DNA of 38,358 nucleotides from contig JARUKZ010000042.1 of NCBI GenBank assembly GCA_029688955.1, positions 1 to 38,358 on the forward strand, given 5' to 3'. A program made the translations under genes and the position numbers. Under the pieces are notes generated by a model that ran no database searches, was not told the origin of the DNA, and saw nothing but the letters and a program-made list of their open reading frames with translations. This stretch comes from Chitinispirillales bacterium ANBcel5. Its GTDB lineage: Bacteria; Fibrobacterota; Chitinivibrionia; Chitinivibrionales; Chitinispirillaceae. Below are positions 1 to 8,069 of this stretch, in pieces (the stretch's first letter is position 1; each line of letters starts with the position of its first letter).

Positions 1-1
1 G

Positions 2-292
2 CATGGGAGAAATGAGAATGGTACCGGTGAGGCTGTTTGGGTGGTGAAAGAGTGTGGAGAGATAGAATTTGAAGGTGAAGTCAGAGATAAGGTGAGTGAA
101 CGGACTTCCATTGATCTTACCAAATTGAATGTAGTTGGAAAATGCGTAGATATAAACGATGATCCTTATGAAGGTGTTCCATTTAAAGTAGTCGTTGATG
201 ATAAAGTTGTTTACGAAGGTGAGAGTGATTCAAACGGCCAGTTGTTTGCTCCGGTTGAAGAGGATCAGGACTATGATGTACTGTTTTTCTAA
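2..292 (+). CDS. C-terminal part of an unidentified protein ending in an Ig/transthyretin-like domain
   Basis: The reading frame is open from the first complete codon of the window to a stop at 290-292, so this is the 3' end of a longer gene. The last ~50 residues (from VGKCVDINDDPYEGVPFKVV to the end DYDVLFF) have the pattern of a small beta-sandwich, with a 'PYEGVPF...V.DGKV.YEGESDSNGQL' rhythm. Similar domains decorate the ends of tail-spike/VgrG-like and other secreted proteins, and also carboxypeptidase-regulatory-like repeats. Only 9 bases separate it from the next gene, so the two are probably co-transcribed. The true function lies off the window. A role in delivering the downstream effector is inference from position. 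Confidence 0.6.
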   Translation, partial: HGRNENGTGEAVWVVKECGEIEFEGEVRDKVSERTSIDLTKLNVVGKCVDINDDPYEGVPFKVVVDDKVVYEGESDSNGQLFAPVEEDQDYDVLFF

Positions 293-301
293 GGGGAAGT
301 G

Positions 302-3283
302 ATGGAGGATATTTTTAAGATCAGAAGTGGGCTTATCGATATAGACTCTCTTTATTTCAAAAAATCTGACGAGCTTATGGTCAGAAGCAGAGAGAGTATT
401 CGAAATGACCAGGTAATTGTTTATGGTCAGGAAGAAAGATGTGATCTTTACCTGCACATAATTGTAAAAAATCTGTTTGCTGATTCAAAAAAACGAGGTT
501 ATGTTCCCGCTGGTTCAAAAATAGTGATAGATTTTTTGGGTGTTCATGCTAATGTTATAGAAAATTGGGATAGGGTAGATGAAAACAATCTTGAGCAGAT
601 CAATGAATATGTAAAACACATTTGCACAGCAACTGTTCAGCTTGATGGTATAGAGGTAAAATATGACACTGAAAATAGTAGAAGTAAATTTCCCGATCCA
701 ATTAAGTATGAGCGGAAGGTTTCCGGTATAAGTGAATCAGCAGTAGGTTTTACTCTGGCTGGATTTCCCCGGGCAACAAACTGTAGTAATAAGCATAAAA
801 TAGTTTTCCCACTTGAGTTTTCAGAAGAAAACAGCCAAAAGCTTTTCTTACCAGGACACCACAACCAGGTAGTTTTTGCATGGGCTTGGGCTATAAACAA
901 AGAATCCAAAGATTTTTACAGCAATTTTAATGTTGATCCGGAAAGTTGGCAAGATAGGGAAGCATTTTTAAAAGAACCAGACAAAGATGCCGGAATACTT
1001 CAAAATACACTTCAATGGTTTGGGATTAATACAGGCGGTAGAATTTATTCAAGAAATGATGTTGACAGCTTGGATCTTGATGAGAAGAGCGCGGGGGGAG
1101 ATAATTTCCAGTTCGATGAACCATCTCTCAATTGCTTTGTTTCACGAAACGGGCTTCCGTTTTCATCCTTTGGTATAGGAAGACAAATCGGTCCTGTAGG
1201 AATCTGCAAAAAGGGGCCGGATTCAGCACAGTACTTTAGAAGATCTGTTCTAAGACCTTACAGCAGAAATTTTACCTATCTGATCGATGAAACACCCTAC
1301 CTGAGAATTACCAAAGATAGTAACTGGCAGGATGTTTTTGATTATGAGGATGGTGGTGAATACCATTCAAGAGCTGATGACCCTTTTTTTTTCAGAAGTG
1401 ATTCAGCTGCCGCTTTTATCAATACGCTTGAAAGATTACCAGATCAGAAATACAAATATAAACAGCTACAGTTTCCTTTAAGTACAATAGCTGTACTTCA
1501 GCATGACTTCTGTAAAAGATACTCAAATCTAAATCTGTCCTTTAATTCTACAAGCTTCATAGATTACGAATCCATTGACTTAAATAAAGTTAAAACGGTA
1601 CAGATTGCAGGTAAACAAGATATTAAGGATGAGAACGGCAAATTAATCGCGACAGTTGAGCGGGGGATTCCTGGTGCCGGATTCCTTAACACTTGTCATT
1701 CTAAAGTGTTTATTAAGAATAATGAGTACGAAGCACACACTTTCACTCAAAGACCCCTTTTAATTAATTTTGAGCTTGAGAGGGATTTGAGTGATGAAGA
1801 GGTTTCTGAATTAAAGGAGGAGCCCCCAAAAATTGAATTTGCTATTTTGGGCCCTAATAATAGGTACATCTTTTTTGATTACGAACCGGACATAGACTTT
1901 GAATTCTCAAGAGAAAAGGGTCAGCATCTGTGTTTGGTATATCTGAATACCGAATTACCGGTTTTTAACGCTACTCTCGTTGCAAGTAATATATCTCTGG
2001 ATAATTTCAGAATGAGTGGTAAAAATTTTGCCCGAAGTATACCGTTTGAGGGACAATTGTCATCTGAAATTGTAACATATACCCCCTCACCAGATGGATT
2101 ATTTCAAGGTAATCCTATAATAAGCTTGGATGACTACGGAACGGAAAAGGTAAGAAACAAAAGGCTTACTGACCTGCGAAGTGAACTTGACCGGAGTATC
2201 GCTAAGGAAAGTGGAAAATTTTTACTGTCGTTTCTACCGGGCAATATTGCTGATTCCGCGTGGGAAATCGCTTTTGATGTATGGGCAGGAAAAGAGACTG
2301 GTAACAGCAATGAACAGGAAATAAGAATGAAAGCCTTAAATCTTGTTCTAAAAGCTGTTGGCGGTATGGATGGAAATGGCAATTTCGCTCCTCATATAAG
2401 TGGCGGTATGAAAACTTTGAATTTTATTATTAAAATTGGAACTCTTATTGATCAGTACAGAGATAAGGGAATGCTCCATAAAAGTCCTTTTATTAACGGA
2501 GAGAACTTTGGTGATTCTTTAAACTTTAATGACACTTTATTTCTTTTGTCTACCACTGAAAATAAGTTAACTTTAAATAAAGAGGGCATAACGTATTCAA
2601 AGAAGTCTAATCCTGATACACTGACCATTTTAATGAACCGGGAAGTAAACTTAAGAGATACGAAAAAAGTGTTTCACTTCCAGTTTGGTGATACGGCAGG
2701 ATTGCTTGAGCGAAGCGATAGATCGCGACCGGACTCACTCTCTTCATTCAGAGGAGAATATCAGAAGAAAATATTTGAGCTCAAGGACGCCCTTTCAATC
2801 GAGGACAAGACAACTGTTGGAGATTTTCTCAAAGCACTTGCGTCAACAGTACGCGGAAGGTGTTTGGCGGATATATTTGAAAAGGTCAAAGTGAATAAAC
2901 GGATGGTCGATTACACGGAAAGCAATAATATTTCACAGCTTTTTGAGCGCTATTTGAACGAAAACAGTATTTTTACTGAAGACGAAGTAGTAAAGCTTAC
3001 TGCCTTTTTGAACCTGATACGCTATGTGGATGCCTCCTTTATGATCTGCCCGGCATGCGGCCATGTGGTGCATCTATCCTGGGGGTGGTGTCCGTACCAT
3101 GCGACCAGAGGGATGAGGTTTGAGGGAGAGTATGGTGGAGATGATGAAAATGAAAGGTTTCATGAGCACTTATTGAAAAAATTTGGTAAAGTTACTGTAG
3201 ACGAAGCTCTAAAAAGAGACATGAGAGCTAAGGGAAGTGAACGACATTTTGTACATTGGACAGAATTTGAAATTAAAAAATAA
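302..3283 (+). CDS. Large putative effector with a zinc-knuckle-like C-terminal head and variable tip
   Basis: This 993-aa protein has no signal peptide or membrane segment that I can see, and I do not recognise residues 1-890. ATG 302 is preferred over GTG 299 because AGGGG lies about five bases before it. From about residue 900 comes a conserved head (LNLIRYVDASFMICPACGH) with C916, C919, C930 and H933 in a CX2C-X10-CX2H pattern that could bind zinc. A ~55-residue tip ending FVHWTEFEIKK follows. The same head, with divergent tips, recurs headless (no N-terminal body) at 4318, 5605 and 6901, each time in front of a related lipoprotein gene. This is the architecture of a polymorphic toxin whose C-terminus can be swapped. 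The toxin role is inferred from architecture, not from a known catalytic motif. Alternatives are an adhesin or a tail-associated structural protein. Confidence 0.7.
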   Translation: MEDIFKIRSGLIDIDSLYFKKSDELMVRSRESIRNDQVIVYGQEERCDLYLHIIVKNLFADSKKRGYVPAGSKIVIDFLGVHANVIENWDRVDENNLEQINEYVKHICTATVQLDGIEVKYDTENSRSKFPDPIKYERKVSGISESAVGFTLAGFPRATNCSNKHKIVFPLEFSEENSQKLFLPGHHNQVVFAWAWAINKESKDFYSNFNVDPESWQDREAFLKEPDKDAGILQNTLQWFGINTGGRIYSRNDVDSLDLDEKSAGGDNFQFDEPSLNCFVSRNGLPFSSFGIGRQIGPVGICKKGPDSAQYFRRSVLRPYSRNFTYLIDETPYLRITKDSNWQDVFDYEDGGEYHSRADDPFFFRSDSAAAFINTLERLPDQKYKYKQLQFPLSTIAVLQHDFCKRYSNLNLSFNSTSFIDYESIDLNKVKTVQIAGKQDIKDENGKLIATVERGIPGAGFLNTCHSKVFIKNNEYEAHTFTQRPLLINFELERDLSDEEVSELKEEPPKIEFAILGPNNRYIFFDYEPDIDFEFSREKGQHLCLVYLNTELPVFNATLVASNISLDNFRMSGKNFARSIPFEGQLSSEIVTYTPSPDGLFQGNPIISLDDYGTEKVRNKRLTDLRSELDRSIAKESGKFLLSFLPGNIADSAWEIAFDVWAGKETGNSNEQEIRMKALNLVLKAVGGMDGNGNFAPHISGGMKTLNFIIKIGTLIDQYRDKGMLHKSPFINGENFGDSLNFNDTLFLLSTTENKLTLNKEGITYSKKSNPDTLTILMNREVNLRDTKKVFHFQFGDTAGLLERSDRSRPDSLSSFRGEYQKKIFELKDALSIEDKTTVGDFLKALASTVRGRCLADIFEKVKVNKRMVDYTESNNISQLFERYLNENSIFTEDEVVKLTAFLNLIRYVDASFMICPACGHVVHLSWGWCPYHATRGMRFEGEYGGDDENERFHEHLLKKFGKVTVDEALKRDMRAKGSERHFVHWTEFEIKK
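2996..3126 (+). repeat. Constant head block inside the full-length effector gene
   Basis: About 131 bases encoding LTAFLNLIRYVDASFMICPA and the rest of the zinc-knuckle-like head through the TGAGGG codons recur almost unchanged at 4306, 5593, 6889 and 8198. Homology to the downstream cassettes begins at the CTTACTGCC of the effector gene and ends where the variable tip starts. It therefore marks the exchange boundary between effector body and cassette. Confidence 0.85.
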
Positions 3284-3304
3284 AATGGTTTAAAGGAGAT
3301 AATT

Positions 3305-4177
3305 GTGATAAAAATATTTATAACGGTACTTATTTGTTTTGTAAACTCGTGTATAGCTAAAGAAAATGCACCGAAATCAAAGGCAGATATGTATGTAGAC
3401 AGCTTACTATCTCCAGTATATTCACACAGTCATATGGATGCTAGAGTAGAACAAATTGTGGGAGAAATTTATTCTGATTCAGAGCATCTTACAAAAACTA
3501 GTGAATTACTAAAATTTGCCATAAACAATCACAAATATAATTATATAGTGATGCGGTTATTAGTTAAGATAAGACATCCGGAGATGCCACAATTAATACG
3601 TGAAAATTACATGTACTTAGATGAGAGCTGCTATTCTAAATTGTATAGAGCTTTAAATTGGTCTTATGGTATAACTGATAGCGCCTTACACAATGAATAT
3701 AACCAAAAAATAGTAAATGCATTATTAGATGTGGTGAATGACGTAGAAGATCAGTATTCAAGAGGGTACATTTACAATGTAATAAGGGCAATTGGAACAC
3801 ATGAACAAGTTACTAGGGCAAAGCCAAATATACACCTAGAAACCAATGCTCGCAATAGGGCAGAGCTTCTTTCAGCTTTTTTACGTTATAATGAAAAATA
3901 TACTGAACAAGTAGTTGTACATGAGTTGCAAAATAAATTAGACCACTGGATAATTAGCTATGTACTTAGGTATGGTTTCCAGCGCTTCAACCGCCACGAC
4001 TTCCTCCCTTTCCTCTATTCTCTCCAAACAGAACTCGAAAACGAAACCGATGTTCGAAAGATCGAGGATGCCAAAAGAACGCTGGAACGGCTTAACGAAG
4101 TAATCCCATATCTTGAGCAGAAAAAAGCCGAAGGGGTCAAGCTTGGCCTTCCGCTTGATTGGGGAGTTGTGGACTAA
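3305..4177 (+). CDS. Putative immunity lipoprotein 1, partner of the full-length effector
   Basis: This is a 290-aa predicted lipoprotein. GTG 3305 is preceded by AAAGGAG at a good distance and lies 21 bases after the effector stop. The N-terminus MIKIFITVLICFVNSC ends in a lipobox-like VNSC, so it is probably exported and lipid-anchored. A short common stretch (KSKADMYVDSLLSPV) is followed by a helix-rich variable region of ~200 residues, possibly HEAT-like. The last ~62 residues, from NRHDFLPFLYSLQTELENE to LPLDWGVVD, are nearly identical in all four paralogs. Placement directly after an effector tip, repeated four times, points to a cognate immunity or accessory protein. A periplasm-facing lipoprotein would fit a toxin acting in the envelope. 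No known immunity family is recognised. Confidence 0.7.
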   Translation: MIKIFITVLICFVNSCIAKENAPKSKADMYVDSLLSPVYSHSHMDARVEQIVGEIYSDSEHLTKTSELLKFAINNHKYNYIVMRLLVKIRHPEMPQLIRENYMYLDESCYSKLYRALNWSYGITDSALHNEYNQKIVNALLDVVNDVEDQYSRGYIYNVIRAIGTHEQVTRAKPNIHLETNARNRAELLSAFLRYNEKYTEQVVVHELQNKLDHWIISYVLRYGFQRFNRHDFLPFLYSLQTELENETDVRKIEDAKRTLERLNEVIPYLEQKKAEGVKLGLPLDWGVVD

Positions 4178-4436
4178 GATATATATTCATTGAGTGTAAA
4201 AACCTGAGCACCTAAAGCTTGCAGCCTTAGTATAAAAATCGATATGATCGTTATAATAGCCTGAAAGGCTTACGTATAGTAGCACAGGGTTTCCTACCCT
4301 GTGCTCTTACAGCCTTTTTGAACCTGATACGCTATGTGGATGCCTCCTTTATGATCTGCCCGGCATGCGGCCATGTGGTGCATCTATCCTGGGGGTGGTG
4401 TCCGTACCATGCGACCAGAGGGATGAGGTTTGAGGG
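3989..4436 (+). repeat. 448-bp constant block, copy 1
   Basis: It starts at AACCGCCACGACTTCC in the 3' part of the lipoprotein gene. It continues through the stop, a ~125-bp spacer with a REP-like hairpin pair, and the effector head, up to TGAGGG. Copies at 5276-5723 and 6572-7019 have exactly the same length, with only scattered base changes. A fourth copy (7881-8312) is cut short. It is visibly less AT-rich than the variable inserts between copies. Confidence 0.9.
4252..4305. repeat. REP-like double hairpin, array copy 1
   Basis: TATAAT is followed by AGCCTGAAAGGCT (4-bp stem), a 10-base spacer, and then AGCACAGGG-TTTCCTA-CCCTGTGCT (perfect 9-bp stem, 4281-4305). The same layout recurs in every constant block and independently at 11895, which argues for a dispersed repeat family. 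The second hairpin might also end transcription of the lipoprotein gene, but only a weak T tract follows. Confidence 0.75.
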
Positions 4437-4611
4437 GGAGTATAAAGGTGAAGATGACAATAAGAGATTTATATCACATTTAAGATCTCAGTTTAGGGGT
4501 CTTCCTATTAATGAGGTCTATATAAGTGATAAATCCCAAGAAACAAACAGATTTTTTGTACACTGGACAGATTTCGAGATAAGAAAACAGAAAGAGGATA
4601 ACCATGGATAA
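4318..4611 (+). CDS. Orphan effector tip cassette 2 (headless C-terminal fragment)
   Basis: The frame encodes LNLIRYVDASFMICPACGH, the zinc-knuckle head and a tip that differs from that of the full-length gene, yet ends in the related FVHWTDFEIRK. The in-frame stop upstream is at 4228 and there is no ribosome-binding site before TTG 4318. The first ATG, at 4351, lies inside the head. It therefore reads as a silent or recombination-donor cassette rather than an independent gene. Its last codons overlap the next lipoprotein start by eight bases (4604-4611). Translation from an internal start cannot be excluded. Confidence 0.6.
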   Translation: MNLIRYVDASFMICPACGHVVHLSWGWCPYHATRGMRFEGEYKGEDDNKRFISHLRSQFRGLPINEVYISDKSQETNRFFVHWTDFEIRKQKEDNHG

Positions 4612-5464
4612 TAAATTTGTTTTTTTAATCATTAGTTGCATCGTTTTTTCTTGTTCTGCAAATAATAATACTAAGTCAAAAGCAGATATTCTAATAGATA
4701 GTTTGTTTTCATCTACTTTTCAACAAAAATATCAGTATAATGCTGTTGATGATATATTAAAATTGATACAAAAGGAATCAGCTTATATAAAAGATCACTC
4801 CAGACTTATTGAATTTATGGAAAATAATGAAAGATATGGAGTATTAGCCATGCCTTACCTTGTTTATATGAAAAGTTCCAATTTATTGGAATCTATAGCA
4901 AATAATCGCCATAAAATAACAAGAGAGTTCTGTGGGGCTTTGGACTGGACAACAGATATAACAGATAGTACTACTCATCATTTTTATATCAGTCAGATAA
5001 TAGATAGACTGTTGCCTGTGATCGATAAAATTCAGGATGAGTGGATTCGTGGTGATTTTTACAGAGTAATTCGTAGAGTAGGTAACTTTAAACAAGTAAA
5101 TGATCTGATAGCAAATTTAGGTGCAGAAACTAACAGAGGTGCAAGAGCTGAACTTTTAGGAGCATTACTTAGGTTTTCAGATGAAGGAATAGAGGGAGTT
5201 TTTAATAGCCATTTAAAAAAAGGCATTGATCAGTGGACATTAGATTACGTATTAGAATCTGGCTTCCAGCGCTTCAACCGCCACGACTTCCTCCCCCTCC
5301 TCTACTCTCTCCAAACAGAGCTTGAAAACGAAACCGATGTTCGTAAGATCGAAGACGCCAAAAGAACTCTTGAACGGCTTAACGAAGTAATCCCATATCT
5401 TGAGCAGAAAAAAGCCGAAGGGGTCAAGCCTGGTCTGCCGCTTGATTGGGGAGTTGTGGACTAA
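4604..5464 (+). CDS. Putative immunity lipoprotein 2
   Basis: This 286-aa paralog of the lipoprotein at 3305 begins at ATG 4604, preceded by AGAGGA. The signal sequence MDNKFVFLIISCIVFSC ends in the lipobox VFSC, then KSKADILIDSLFS, a divergent helical middle, and the invariant C-terminal ~62 residues ending LPLDWGVVD. The overlap with tip cassette 2 means that, if a recombination event put this tip on the effector body, the matching lipoprotein would move with it and be translationally coupled. Retention of an intact frame, signal and ribosome-binding site suggests the lipoprotein may be expressed even though the tip is not, as is typical for orphan immunity genes. Confidence 0.7.
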   Translation: MDNKFVFLIISCIVFSCSANNNTKSKADILIDSLFSSTFQQKYQYNAVDDILKLIQKESAYIKDHSRLIEFMENNERYGVLAMPYLVYMKSSNLLESIANNRHKITREFCGALDWTTDITDSTTHHFYISQIIDRLLPVIDKIQDEWIRGDFYRVIRRVGNFKQVNDLIANLGAETNRGARAELLGALLRFSDEGIEGVFNSHLKKGIDQWTLDYVLESGFQRFNRHDFLPLLYSLQTELENETDVRKIEDAKRTLERLNEVIPYLEQKKAEGVKPGLPLDWGVVD

Positions 5465-5723
5465 GATATATATTAATTGAGTGTAAAAACCTGAGCACCT
5501 AAAGCTTGCAGCCTTAGTATAAAAATCGATATGATCGTTATAATAGCCTGAAAGGCTTACGTATAGTAGCACAGGGTTTCCTACCCTGTGCTCTTACTGC
5601 CTTTTTGAACCTGATACGCTATGTGGATGCCTCCTTTATGATCTGCCCGGCATGCGGCCATGTGGTGCATCTATCCTGGGGGTGGTGTCCGTACCATGCG
5701 ACCAGAGGGATGGTGTTTGAGGG
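5276..5723 (+). repeat. 448-bp constant block, copy 2
   Basis: Same content and exact length as the block at 3989-4436: lipoprotein 3' end, spacer with REP-like hairpins, and effector head through TGAGGG. Differences are single-base substitutions only, so the duplications are recent or kept alike by gene conversion. Confidence 0.9.
5539..5592. repeat. REP-like double hairpin, array copy 2
   Basis: TATAAT, the AGCCTGAAAGGCT hairpin and the AGCACAGGG/CCCTGTGCT hairpin lie in the same order and spacing as at 4252. Confidence 0.7.
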
Positions 5724-5877
5724 AAGGTATACTGGAAATAATGAGAATGAGAAGTTTATCGCACATATTGAAAACCAATTTAAAAGAGCATCGTCCATTG
5801 GTGAAGCATATAGAGCAGACAAAAGAAAAAGTACAAGATTATTTGTGCACTGGACAGAATTTCAGATTAGCAAATAA
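5605..5877 (+). CDS. Orphan effector tip cassette 3
   Basis: Head identical to the other copies, then a third tip variant (FEGRYTGNNENEKFIAH ... FVHWTEFQISK). As with cassette 2, no start codon with a ribosome-binding site lies in front of the head, so it appears unable to be translated alone from a proper start. The stop is 10 bases before the next lipoprotein ATG. Tips 3 and 4 resemble each other most (YTGN-ENE, AYRADK), which suggests a common recent ancestor. Confidence 0.6.
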   Translation: MNLIRYVDASFMICPACGHVVHLSWGWCPYHATRGMVFEGRYTGNNENEKFIAHIENQFKRASSIGEAYRADKRKSTRLFVHWTEFQISK

Positions 5878-5887
5878 GGAGAAGTTG

Positions 5888-6760
5888 ATGAAAAAAATAC
5901 TATTTTTGATATTAATATTACTGCCTTTTTTTTCTTGCGCAGCAGACGCAAAAAGAGAATTTTCAGAAACAGCTGCTTTAATAGATAGCCTGTTCAGCCC
6001 TGAATTTGAAGGTGAATTTAAAAGAGATGATGTTGAAAAAATACTTAGTCAAATAGAGGAATTCGGTATGATTGAGGAATCGAATAAACTCTTTGAATTT
6101 ATTATAAATAATGAAAAATATGGGCATTTGGGAGTAAGAACTGCAGTTACTTTAAAAATCCCAGAATTTTTGGCATTTTTAGACCAAAACGGTACAAGCT
6201 TGAATCAATGGTCTTTTGAAGTGTTGTCCAGAACATTAAATTGGAATTTAGGTATCACTGATAGCGTAACTCATCATGCCTATAATAGTGATATATTGGA
6301 TAAACTTATTCCTATCGCTTTGGAAGCACATGACAATGAAATCCGCGATATGGTGTATAATGTGCTAGTAGCTATAGGGACATATAATCAGGTGAGACTA
6401 TTAGAAGTAGTGTTTCATGAAGAGACTAATCGTGGGCTTAGAGCTGGTATGATTTGTGCCTTTCTACGCTTTAAAGATGATGTGTTTGATCATATAATCA
6501 GAAACGAAATTATAGAGCATTTTGATAGCTGGACCATAAATTACATCGTTAGACAAGGAATCCAATTTTATAACCGCCACGACTTCCTCCCTCTCCTCTA
6601 CTCTCTCCAAACAGAGCTTGAAAACGAAACCGATGTTCGTAAGATCGAAGACGCCAAAAGAACTCTTGAACGGCTTAACGAAGTAATCCCATATCTTGAG
6701 CAGAAAAAAGCCGAAGGGGTCAAGCCTGGTCTGCCGCTTGATTGGGGAGTTGTGGACTAA
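5888..6760 (+). CDS. Putative immunity lipoprotein 3
   Basis: ATG 5888 is chosen because AAGGAG precedes it and it gives a clean lipoprotein signal, MKKILFLILILLPFFSC, with lipobox FFSC. The frame is open further upstream to 5660, but that part only overlaps the orphan tip in another frame. At 290 aa it matches its paralogs in length. The middle is strongly divergent, and the C-terminus from NRHDFLPLLYSLQTELENE is the invariant block. The junction of variable and constant parts differs from lipoproteins 1 and 2: here it reads GIQFYNRHDF instead of GFQRFNRHDF, as in lipoprotein 4. Confidence 0.7.
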   Translation: MKKILFLILILLPFFSCAADAKREFSETAALIDSLFSPEFEGEFKRDDVEKILSQIEEFGMIEESNKLFEFIINNEKYGHLGVRTAVTLKIPEFLAFLDQNGTSLNQWSFEVLSRTLNWNLGITDSVTHHAYNSDILDKLIPIALEAHDNEIRDMVYNVLVAIGTYNQVRLLEVVFHEETNRGLRAGMICAFLRFKDDVFDHIIRNEIIEHFDSWTINYIVRQGIQFYNRHDFLPLLYSLQTELENETDVRKIEDAKRTLERLNEVIPYLEQKKAEGVKPGLPLDWGVVD

Positions 6761-7019
6761 GATATATATTAATTGAGTGTAAAAACCTGAGCACCTAAAG
6801 CTTGCAGCCTTAGTATAAAAATCGATATGATCGTTATAATAGCCTGAAAGGCTTACGTATATTAGCACAGGGTTTCCTACCCTGTGCTCTTACAGCCTTT
6901 TTGAACCTGATACGCTATGTGGATGCCTCCTTTATGATCTGCCCGGCATGCGGCCACGTGGTGCATCTATCATGGGGGTGGTGTCCGTACCATGCGACCA
7001 GAGGGATGAGGTTTGAGGG
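6572..7019 (+). repeat. 448-bp constant block, copy 3
   Basis: Third complete copy of the constant block, again without any length change. It contains the lipoprotein 3 C-terminal codons, the spacer with REP-like hairpins, and the head of cassette 4. Confidence 0.9.
6835..6888. repeat. REP-like double hairpin, array copy 3
   Basis: Same paired hairpins as at 4252, with a single change in the spacer (GTATATTAGC instead of GTATAGTAGC). Confidence 0.7.
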
Positions 7020-7191
7020 ATTGTATACTGGAAATGATGAGAATGAAAGGTTCATTAAACATTTTGATACGCACTTTGATAATGCTGAAATTGGTGTTGC
7101 CTACAGGGCGGACAAACAAAAGGGCAAGCAAGATCAACGTACATTTGTACACTGGACAGAATTTGAGGTAAGGAAAAACAGAAAGGATTAA
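6901..7191 (+). CDS. Orphan effector tip cassette 4
   Basis: A conserved head is followed by a fourth tip variant (FEGLYTGNDENERFIKH ... FVHWTEFEVRKNRKD). It lacks a proper start upstream of the head, like the other orphan cassettes. The stop is two bases before the ATG of lipoprotein 4. All four tips keep the FEG, ENE/DNK and FVHWT-F anchors while the middle changes in sequence and length. They are therefore diverged alleles of one small domain rather than unrelated toxin folds. Confidence 0.6.
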   Translation: MNLIRYVDASFMICPACGHVVHLSWGWCPYHATRGMRFEGLYTGNDENERFIKHFDTHFDNAEIGVAYRADKQKGKQDQRTFVHWTEFEVRKNRKD

Positions 7192-7193
7192 CT

Positions 7194-8069
7194 ATGAGTA
7201 ATAGGTTCTTTTTTTTGATTGTATGTTGTATTGTTTTATCGTGTTCTGCAAATAATGGAGATGTTAAATCAAAAGGAGATGTTCTCATCGACAGCCTGTT
7301 TTCTCCTGTATTTGAAAGAGAATTCCAGCATGACCACATTAGAAACCTGTTTAATCAAATACAAAAAGAAAGTGATAATATAACCAACTATTCTGGATTG
7401 ATGGAATTTGTTAATACTAATGCAAAATATGAACACATTGCTATGCCTACATTGGTGTACCTCAAACATGATGGGTTGAAAGATTTTTTAAAAGAAAACT
7501 ATCAGGAACTTGATGAAAGTATTTATTCAAAACTGGCAGAAGGGTTAGACTGGACTTTTAGAATAACTGATAGTACAACTCATCATAAATACAACAGTAG
7601 CATATTAGATGTGCTTATACCAATATCAATGAAGCTTGAAGATCAAAGATCTCGTGGTATAATTTTTGGGTTGGTTAGTAGAATCGGTACATACAAACAA
7701 GTTAAAGAATTCCGACACTTCTTACAGGAGGAGACTAATGCATTCAACAGAGTCAGAATTCTGAGCTTCTTTTTGCGTTTTAAGGATGATGAGTTTGATC
7801 GCATTGTTATGAATGAATTTGAGGAATATTTTGATAACTCGACCATTGAACACGTTGCCAGCCAAGGAATCCAATTTTATAACCGCCACGACTTCCTCCC
7901 TTTCCTCTACTCTCTCCAAACAGAACTCGAAAACGAAACCGATGTTCGAAAAATCGAAGACGCCAAAAGAACGCTGGAACGGCTTAACGAAGCAATCCCA
8001 TATCTTGAGCAGAAAAAAGCCGAAGGGGTCAAGCCTGGCCTTCCGCTTGATTGGGGAGTTGTGGACTAA
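7194..8069 (+). CDS. Putative immunity lipoprotein 4
   Basis: This 291-aa paralog starts at ATG 7194 behind AAAGGA. The signal MSNRFFFLIVCCIVLSC ends in the lipobox VLSC, followed by the family-typical KSKGDVLIDSLFSPVF, a divergent helical middle and the constant C-terminus ending LPLDWGVVD. It is the last intact member of the array. The constant block that begins in its 3' end leads into a broken fifth cassette. Confidence 0.7.
   Translation: MSNRFFFLIVCCIVLSCSANNGDVKSKGDVLIDSLFSPVFEREFQHDHIRNLFNQIQKESDNITNYSGLMEFVNTNAKYEHIAMPTLVYLKHDGLKDFLKENYQELDESIYSKLAEGLDWTFRITDSTTHHKYNSSILDVLIPISMKLEDQRSRGIIFGLVSRIGTYKQVKEFRHFLQEETNAFNRVRILSFFLRFKDDEFDRIVMNEFEEYFDNSTIEHVASQGIQFYNRHDFLPFLYSLQTELENETDVRKIEDAKRTLERLNEAIPYLEQKKAEGVKPGLPLDWGVVD

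Noticed and set aside
4252..4257. TATAAT in the constant block as a -10 promoter box for the orphan cassettes
   Set aside because: No -35 element lies at proper spacing, and TATAAT belongs to the REP-like element, since it is also conserved at 11895 where no gene follows.
5660..5887. N-terminal extension of lipoprotein 3 upstream of ATG 5888
   Set aside because: The extension overlaps the orphan tip in a different frame, would put the lipoprotein signal sequence in mid-protein, and lacks a ribosome-binding site. ATG 5888 has AAGGAG.
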